64,000 bases of DNA from the NCBI RefSeq assembly GCF_026210795.1, contig NC_089454.1, positions 1,922,001 to 1,986,000 of the forward strand. The letters run 5' to 3'. This document shows, piece by piece, positions 57,325 to 64,000 of the stretch (its first letter is position 1; every line of letters begins with the position of its first letter). The position numbers and the translations under genes were made by a program. Source of the stretch: Rhizophagus irregularis. Taxonomy: Eukaryota; Glomeromycota; Glomeromycetes; Glomerales; Glomeraceae. A model generated the notes under the pieces. It was not told where the DNA came from. It saw only the letters and a program-made list of their open reading frames with translations, and searched no databases.

Positions 57325-58062
57325 ATGTACAAAAAAAACCATGAACCTAATATTGAAAAACCTGAAAAAAGTAGGACGTTTCGTCACGAAGATGAAAAAA
57401 TTGAAAAAACTGATAAAAATAAGATATTGTTGTTAGAAGCTCAAAAGATCGCAAGTCAAGTTTATAAAGATGGAATAAAGGAAATTTATAAACTTACTGT
57501 TGACGCAACTTAAAAAGAATGATTCGTAAGTAAAATAATTAATATAAAAATATAAATAAAAAGAAATTCCTAAATATAATTTTAAATATATTTTTTAGTT
57601 ATGAAACAGATAAATATATTTCTTCGTTATCTCATATTACAATATTAGTAAGAAATTTTTAACAATTCACTTTCGAGAAAAAACGTCCTATTAATTTAGT
57701 TATTAATATAAAAATTTCCATTATATTTATTATTAGTAACAACGGCTGCCAAGCACAAACAACCACAACAATCACAACAACAACCACTACAACCATTACA
57801 CCAGTCTAGTATTTATTAATTTAATACGAAATTAAAGTTTATAAATTATCTAATGACTTATTATATAAAAATTTTTAAAATTACAAAAACAGGTGATTCA
57901 TCAAAAATTTTTTGTTTATATTGCTATGGCCCACATTGGCTAGTAAATTGTCACCAAATACCTCCAAAATATAGGGGAAGTTGTATAAAGTGTTGGAAAA
58001 GTACCAGGCACCAAGCAAAGGATTGTAAATCTAATAGACAGAAAGAGCCTTGGCGCTAGAGC
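57325..58062 (+). CDS. Small multi-exon gene with two zinc knuckles
   Basis: ATG at 57325. Exon 1 (to about 57530) is Lys/Glu-rich and ends near a GTAAGT. A second exon (57599-57650) reads YETDKYISSLSHITIL before GTAAGA. A Gln-rich exon (about 57740-57815, QQSQQQPLQPLHQ) follows. The last exon starts after ACAG at about 57892 with CLYCYGPHWLVNC and CIKCWKSTRHQAKDC, two C-x2-C-x3/5-H-x4-C knuckles, ending ...EPWR at 58057. Zinc knuckles bind single-stranded nucleic acid and are common in Gag proteins and RNA-binding factors. The exon joins are my prediction and one join contains a stop, so part may be wrong. Could be a retroelement-derived host gene. Confidence 0.5.
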
Positions 58063-58670
58063 TTTTTTTTTATAATTTTTGTAAGTAAAATTTTAAAATT
58101 ATTATTACTAATTTTTTGAATCTAATTATTTAACTTTTTTCAGATCAGATCGGCTGAAATTTTTTTTTATGTTTAAGTGGGGCAGCCAATTTCTTTTTTT
58201 TTTTGGTCAGCAAAAATTTTTTTTTTCTTTAGTCCAATTGTGATTGGACTTAGTTCGATTGGGGTCGAACAGTATTCTGATTGTGGTCAGATGTAAATTT
58301 TTTTTTTTTAGTCCAATTGTAATTGGACTTAGTTCGATTGGGGTCGAACAGCATTCTGATTGTGGTCAGATGTTCTTTTCGTAATATATTATAATATTCA
58401 ATAATGTTTTTTTTATATTTTTTTTATTGTATGAATAATTTTTAATATAATTTTTTTTAAAAAAAAAATAATAAAGTTTTATAAAAATTCCGTATATTAG
58501 GAATTATTTTGTAATCACAATACATATTTTATTTTTAAAAGAACTTTTATATATAAAACCTACTAAAACACGATCTTTAGCCATGTCACATAAGAAATTG
58601 GTGTATTCAATATTAATGTAACGTTTTTTTTTAAGCAATGTACTTATAAGAATCAACATTTATATATATA
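58063..58670. repeat. Tandem pair of 'agtccaattgtgattggact' hairpin repeats
   Basis: Units start near 58238 and 58308. Each has arms agtccaat/attggact followed by 'tagttcgattggggtcgaacag' and 'attctgattgtggtcagatg', three small palindromes in a row. Flanks are AT-rich. Confidence 0.8.
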
Positions 58671-58679
58671 TATAGTATC

Positions 58680-59000
58680 AGTAAAAAAAGAAAGAAATGT
58701 TAGTACGTTTCTTTAATATTAAAAAGAAACCCCCTCCTCCTCTATTTCTTACATTTCAAGTCTAAGTTTATTCAAAAAGTCTGAAAACCTAAAAAAAAGA
58801 AAGAAAGAAATGTTAGTACGTTTCTTTAATATTAAAAGGAAATCTCCCTTCTATTCCCTACTATGTTTCTTTAAAATTAACAAAAAGTTCTTCTCCCCTT
58901 CTCTATTTCTTATTACATTCCAATCCAGGTTCGTTCAAAAATCTAGCGAAAAAAAAAGTCCCGTTATTCTACAAATGAGAGATCCAGCATTTTAAAAAAA
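58680..59000 (-). repeat. Intron-like repeat units (middle array)
   Basis: Two units of about 120 bp. On the minus strand each has GTACTAACATTTC (branch point) followed by a pyrimidine tract and TTTTAG (58791-58800) or a T-rich equivalent. Donor-like sequence is weaker here than in the flanking arrays. Confidence 0.6.
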
Positions 59001-59109
59001 AGAATAAATATATATTTAAACGATCTTAAAGATTATTAATGATTAGTCAGGTGACTGTCAATTAGATTTTAACCAATAAGCCTTAGATTTATCTCAAAAA
59101 AAAAATGAA

Positions 59110-59540
59110 ATTATTAGAATTTCGTACAAATATCGGTACCCGATATCTATTAGAAATATATTGGTGATTAATAGTTTAGATATCAGGGTCTTAATTTTTA
59201 GGTGTATTTTTAATGTGATAAATCGGGTACCTGATATGTAAAAATGCCCAATATATAACTGATTAGTCACTGATATATAGGTACCCGATATGTACCTGAT
59301 AGAATCGATTTTGACCAGTGATACACATATCGGATACCTGATATATATTATATAACATATTGGTAACTAATAGTTTAGATATCGGACACCTGATAATTTA
59401 ACTATATTTGAAGTTTCGCATTAAAAATCAAATCGGGTACCCGATATATTGTTAATATGTATATATACCCGATATGTACCTAATTGGTTACCGATATATA
59501 AATACCCGATATGTGTATGATAGATTCTTTTTTGACCTGT
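59110..59540. repeat. GGTACC-palindrome repeat with TGACC(A/T)GTGA ends
   Basis: Contains TATCGGTACCCGATA, AATCGGGTACCTGATA and several 'taccgatat' palindromes. 'ttttgaccagtga' (59310) and 'tttttgacctgtga' (59528) are the inverse of the CACTGGTCAAAA starts at 24303 and 24604. Confidence 0.75.
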
Positions 59541-60110
59541 GAATTTTAATGTTGCGTGGATGCGTATTTGTTTTATCAAAAACATATTACACAATCACGT
59601 CTAAAAATGTTTCCTGTATTACATATACAATTAACTTATTCTTTATATTAAAAATAGTAAATTTTTTTTACACAAACATGTTTATAACTTTGTTTACATA
59701 TTTTATAATGTGAAAAATGTAAATATATATTATCAGTTATATTATATATATATATTAAAAAAATCTATCCTGCTACGCAAATATATATTTGACTATTAAT
59801 AATTTAGTACTCTGCTACGCATAATTATATCTGACTATTTAAAAATTATGTTATTAAATAACATCAGCAAGTTTTAAACAGGCGTATAAAGTGTTGAAAA
59901 ACGCCATGTGTTGCTCAACGCTAAAAAACGTAGGGAAACGAACCCTTTGTCAATCAACGCTACTTAAAAACGTTTAAAAACGCGTAAAGCAACACCAATT
60001 TAAGTGTAAAACTACACGTAGTAAAACAACGATAGTTTAAAAACGTGTATACAATGTATAAAAACGCGTATATTGATATTAAAAACACGTATAGCAACAT
60101 ATAAATTTTA
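59541..60110. other. AT-rich spacer with 'aaaacgcgta' words
   Basis: 'ctgctacgca' is repeated at 59770 and 59812. At 59880-60090 many 'aaacg(c/t)gta' and 'caacgcta' words form a loose repeat. No gene seen. Confidence 0.4.
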
Positions 60111-60114
60111 TTAA

Positions 60115-60717
60115 TTGCTGATCCGTCACTCAACGGTACAAAATTAATTTGTAGATCCGGCGCAGATTTTATGTGAATTACGTTAATTGGCATATTTTGA
60201 TGTCGATTTTGTCCCACAAGGTCACGTTTAAATGTAACGATGACTCACCAATCAATAACATTAAACGTGAATAAGCCACAAAAAAAAATTTTTTTATCGT
60301 TCGATATAGAATTTAACAAGTTTACCTTGGAGGAAGTCACCATTTCACCTTATATTTTAGCTAAGATAAGATTTTTATACACGAATTTTGCAAATTTTAC
60401 GAGATTTTTTTTACACTATTGAAAAACTATATATTTTTTTTTACCAAATTAACAAAATAACAAAAAAAAAAATATATTTTTTTATTTTTCTTTTTTAGTT
60501 TTTTTTTGGCATACCTTGATCCTACCGGTTTTGGAAAACACACCCAGGTAATGTAATACCTTTTTCTAGCAAATTTTTGAAGTATTTATGTTGTTGTGAC
60601 GTGTTTTTAAGATAGTGTAAACACCATTCCAGAGCAATAGTATTTAATATATAAAAGTCCGTCGAAATTAATTATAGATTGCCGATCATTTTGTACCGTT
60701 GAGTGGCGGACCGGCAA
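60115..60717. mobile_element. MITE with TTAA-flanked inverted ends (603 bp)
   Basis: Left end TTGCTGATCCGTCACTCAAC and right end TTGCCGGTCCGCCACTCAAC (inverse) agree over about 35 bp, including CGGTACAAAAT. TTAA lies on both sides (60111-60114, 60718-60721), the target used by piggyBac-type transposases, although the termini are not the classical CCC. No transposase inside. Confidence 0.7.
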
Positions 60718-60990
60718 TTAATCGTAAAATATTGTAAATTTATTTATATATATAGTAGTAATAGTACAATACAAAATACATTCATTATTTAACTATTGAT
60801 ATTTCTCAGTAATGTAAATTGTCAAATGTTTAAAACTCTTGTTATAATTGGATTGCCACAGATTTTTAAGCGATCAATGTACTAAATTTCTTTGACATAG
60901 CACCCCTGGTGACACAACCATAACAAGATGAGGTTTCAAATAAAAATAAACACAAAAATTAAAAGATCCAATATTCTAAAAACCTGACCG
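60718..60990. other. AT-rich spacer
   Basis: No feature recognised. Confidence 0.4.
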
Positions 60991-62275
60991 AAGCTATAAA
61001 ATGAAAAGAGAAAATTAAAAAAAAAATAAAAAAAATAAAATAAAAAAATGTAAGTTTTATTCAAAACTTACCGATTCATTTCAAGACGCTAATCTACAGC
61101 AACACTGAAGCCAAGTGGCGTCCAATGTTGAGAAATCTAACTAGAAGTCCAACGCTGAAAGAACTGTTGGATGCCTATTAAAAAAAAAAAAAATTAAAAA
61201 AAACACTAAACAAAAAAATACAATTGGGTTTTTTAATAGAAAAATAAAAAAAGATTCATACCTTACAAATCTTTGGGGGTTTCTGTTCTTCGGAAGCCCA
61301 CCCGACCTATAAAAAAAATACAAGAACGGTTAGTAAACCGTTCGTAATAATAAAAAATAAAAAAAAGAAAAGATTCGTACTGTACTTACGAATCTTTGGG
61401 TTTTCTGTTCTTTGGAAGCCCACCGACCTATAAAAAAAAATACAAGAACAGTTAGTAAACCGTTCGTAATAATAAAAAATAAAAAAAATAAAAGATTCGT
61501 ACCTTACGAATCTTTGGGTTTTCTGTTTTTTGGAAGCCCACCCGAACCTATAAAAGAAAAAAGAAAGAACGGTTAGCAAACCATTCTAAAATAACAATAA
61601 AAAAAACAAAAACTAGGATTCGTACTCATACTTACGAATCTTAGTTCTCTTATTTGTCCGAAGCCCACCCAAACCTATAAAAAAAAGAAAGAAACGATTA
61701 GTAAACCGTTTCAAAATAATAATAAAAAAAACAAAAACCAAGATTCGTACTCGTACTTATGAATCTTGGTTCCCCCTTTTGTCTGAAGTCCATCTGAACC
61801 TATAAAAAATAAAGGAACGGTTATTAGTAACCGTTCATAATAAAAAAAACAAAAAAAAAACAAGATTCGTATATATATACTTACGAATCTTGGTTTTTTC
61901 ATTCATCAGCAGACACCCGAACGGCCGAACCTATAAAAAAATGAAAAGAACGGTTATTAGTAACCGTTCATAATATTATTTTTTAAAACAAAGAAAAAAA
62001 ACAAACCAAGATTCGTATATACTTACGAATCTTGGTTCTTTTCCATTCTTCGGAACCAGAAAGCCCGCTTGAAACCTAAAAAAAGTAAAGAACGGTTATT
62101 AGTATAAACTGTTCATAATATTTTTTTAAAAAAATAAAAAATAAATAAACCAAGATTCGTACTTATCTTACGAATCTTGGTTTTCCGTTCTTCAGAACTC
62201 GGAAGCCCACCCGCTGACCTAAAAAAAGAAAGGAAAATGAAACGTTAATCATGTTTCCAATGTTTTTAACGTTTC
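60990..62275 (-). repeat. Array of intron-like units (right array)
   Basis: At least seven tandem units of about 120 bp, read on the minus strand. Predicted introns: 61307-61389, 61428-61507, 61548-61635, 61675-61760, 61800-61884, 61931-62026 and about 62076-62166. Most begin GTAAG (the 61760 donor is mutated to ATAAG), contain TACTAAC and end in a T-rich tract plus TAG. The intervals are 38-49 nt and share 'gggtgggcttcc' and 'ccaagattc' words. The donor lies in the hairpin agattcgta...tacgaatct and the branch point in gaacggtt...aaccgttc. Interval lengths are not multiples of three, so coding is unlikely. Confidence 0.78.
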
Positions 62276-63120
62276 GTTAAAAAAAAACAAAAAAAAAATA
62301 ATAATATGAAACGTTAAAAAATATTTCGTTAAGAAATGAAATAAAAAAAATCGGAATGTTAGTCAACGTTCTGATTAAAAAAAATGAAAAAAAAATAATT
62401 ATACAAAACATTAAAAAACGTTTCGTTAAAAAAAGAAAAAAAGAAAAAAATTGGAACGTTAGTCAATGTTCCGATTAAAAAAATTAAAAAAGAATATTAC
62501 AAAACATTAAAAAACGTTTCATTAAAGAATGAAAAAATAAACAAAATTGGAACGTTAGTCAACGTTCCGATTAAAAAAAACGAAAAAAAATTAATATTAC
62601 GAAACGTTAAAAACATTTCGTTAAAAAAATGGAATTAAAAAATAATCGGAACGTTAGCCAACGTTCCGATTAAAAAAAAAGAAAAAAAAATAATATTAAA
62701 ATGTTTTTAACGTTTCGTTAAGAAAATAAAATAAAAAAATAATCGGAACGTTTGCCAACGTTCCGATTAAAAAATTTAAAAAAATATTTTAAAATGTTAT
62801 TTAACGTTTCGTTAAAAAAATGAAATAAAAAAATAATCAGAACGTTAGCCAACGTTCTGATTAAAGAAAAAGAAAAAAAAATAATATTGAAATGTTTTTA
62901 ATGTTTCGTTAAGAAAATAAAATAAAATAAATAATCAGAACGTTAGCCAACGTTCCGATTAAAAAATTAAAAAAAAATAATAATTGAAACGTTTTTTAAC
63001 GTTTCGTTATGAAAAATGAAATAAAAAAAATAATCAGAACGTTAGCCAATGTTCTGATTAAAAAATTTAAAAAAAAATATTTCGAAACGTTAAAAACGTT
63101 TCGTTAAAAAATGAAAATTA
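62276..63120. repeat. About 98-bp tandem hairpin array
   Basis: Eight copies (near 62353, 62453, 62549, 62647, 62746, 62839, 62937, 63037) of a unit with two palindromes: 'aatcggaacgtt(a)gccaacgttccgatt' and 'aacgttaaaaacgtttcgtt'. The minus strand keeps a CTAAC in each first hairpin but has lost donor and acceptor, as if derived from the adjoining array. Confidence 0.85.
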
Positions 63121-63294
63121 TAGTTTCGCAACGTTTTGTTGTGAAACTCACCAAAAGTTTGTAAAAAAAACTCATATCTCCGGAATTAATAACCTTAAAC
63201 TACGGAATTTATTAACTTATTTACATTTTCCGTGAATAGTTCTGTGAAGGCTCCTTTTTACAGAGTTTTTAGAAATACCGGATAAAACTTTTTA

Positions 63295-63480
63295 TAGTAG
63301 GGATGAAAGGAAAGGGGAGAAAGAGGAGAATGAAAAGGAAAAGAACGAAACGAAAGGGAAGGGGAGAACGAAGAGGAGAACGAAGGGGTAATGGAAAAAT
63401 GAAAGGAAAGGAAAAACGAAAGAGGAAAAAGCAAAAAAAAATTAAGCTTTGCTAAAAAAAAGCTTAATTTTTTTTTGCTA
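63295..63480. repeat. Polypurine tract followed by a strong hairpin
   Basis: 63300-63430 is almost pure A/G on the plus strand ('ggaaaggggagaaag'). It is followed by 'aaaaaattaagctt', a 12-nt loop and 'aagcttaatttttt' (63436-63474). Confidence 0.8.
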
Positions 63481-64000
63481 TACCGCAGTCCCGCAGCGGT
63501 AATTAGTCCAGTATTACGTGATAAACGTGATATAGAGTATGCCGAAATAAAATTTTTTTAAATATTAATTATAATATGGTATATATATACTTAAATAAAT
63601 AGTACGGTGGTTAGATCGTGAGATAATCAATAGTATGAGGTATTCAGTTCGGTTCTAAGGTAAGTAAAATAATAATTTAATTAAAATTGTTATATATATA
63701 TATTATGTGTTAATATACAGCGCGTTGAACAATAATGCCGCATAATGTGTTGAACTACACATTAGAGTTGAACGATGCATATATTAACATTATGCGTTGG
63801 TATACTCCAGTATACGGATGTTGATTAATATTGTAAAACGTGTTGAACAACTAGCTGGTATTGATCAACGCGTATACTGGTGTGAATCAACACTTTTCAA
63901 ACTTGCTGATGAAGCAATAATAAATCTCACATAGGAAAAATTTTTATATGTTGGTTAAGCAAACTCAAAACCTACCTTTATATATATTGTTCAGGGTCCT
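63481..64000. other. Window end: AT-rich DNA with 'gttgaac' words and a transposon-like terminus
   Basis: 'gttgaac' or 'gttgatc' recurs at 63725, 63752, 63768 and 63850-63865. The last 24 bases (ATATATTGTTCAGGGTCCT) match the inner-edge motif at 23629-23650 in inverse orientation, so another copy of that repeat probably continues outside the window. Confidence 0.45.

Noticed and set aside
61141-61902. Minus-strand ORFs rich in Phe/Tyr (FGWASKKQKTQRFV-like repeats)
   Set aside because: They read through the intron-like units. Repeat lengths are not multiples of three, and the Phe-rich parts are poly-T tracts.
62276-63120. CRISPR-like array (regular repeats about 98 bp apart)
   Set aside because: The spacers are not unique; the whole unit is repeated, palindromic and eukaryotic in context.

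Overview
This is a very AT-rich (roughly 70-75% A+T by eye), repeat-dominated eukaryotic genomic window with spliceosomal introns (GTAAGT...TACTAAC...YAG). The density of Plavaka/tnp2 transposases, hAT and Tc/mariner-like MITEs, a non-LTR retrotransposon and a Polinton/Maverick, together with the style of the coding sequences, suggests an arbuscular mycorrhizal fungus (Glomeromycotina, Rhizophagus-like). That assignment is inference from family recall; no rRNA or other marker gene is present. Almost every long ORF belongs to a mobile element and nearly all are broken. The only candidate host genes are a degraded ZZZ3-like SANT/ZZ protein (47.4-48.7 kb), a TET/JBP-type 2OG-Fe(II) oxygenase gene with one internal stop (28.0-29.8 kb) and a small zinc-knuckle gene (57.3-58.1 kb).

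Layout. 0-1.2 kb: end of a hAT transposase and a 244-bp hAT MITE. 1.3-8.7 kb: a two-gene Plavaka element A (accessory gene on minus, tandem-repeat divergent promoter, tnp2 transposase on plus, with a pogo-like MITE in the transposase intron). 9.1-11.3 kb and 17.3-19.1 kb: two parts of a non-LTR retrotransposon (RT, then RNase H) separated by Plavaka element B (11.8-17.3 kb, same divergent design). 19.3-24.9 kb: 182-bp satellite, a transposon remnant with ~300-bp inverted repeats and a recognisable Glomeromycotina transposase, and palindromic GGTACC repeats. 25-30.8 kb: mostly AT-rich DNA with the oxygenase gene. 30.8-32.0 kb: an array of intron-like units. 32.0-46.9 kb: a GC-richer Polinton with ~485-bp TIRs and a 5-bp target duplication. 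47.4-48.7 kb: ZZZ3-like pseudogene. 51.0-56.6 kb: Plavaka element C, the best preserved. 57-64 kb: zinc-knuckle gene, palindromic repeats, a TTAA-flanked MITE and a second large array of intron-like units.

How the genes relate. Plavaka A, B and C each pair a tnp2-domain transposase with a divergently transcribed accessory gene. In all three the accessory protein has a low-complexity Ser/Thr-rich N-terminus, a conserved 'LIP-L' helical block, a 'WRS-V' motif immediately before a conserved intron, and a charged C-terminus. The gap between the two genes always holds a tandem-repeat array that differs from element to element, which looks like a cis-acting promoter or transposase-binding site. The Polinton combines a protein-primed-type PolB, a DUF5906/SF3 helicase, an A32-type packaging ATPase, a chromodomain integrase, a zinc-ribbon protein and, unusually, a Gag-like gene and a retropepsin. 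Frameshifts in every large gene make it a fossil.

The two most unusual things are (1) arrays at 30.8-32.0, 58.7-59.0 and 61.0-62.3 kb made of tandem units that each look like a complete minus-strand intron, with the donor and the branch point each placed inside a small hairpin, and (2) the Polinton gene set (PolB + SF3 helicase + Gag/retropepsin), which is itself inserted into one of those arrays.
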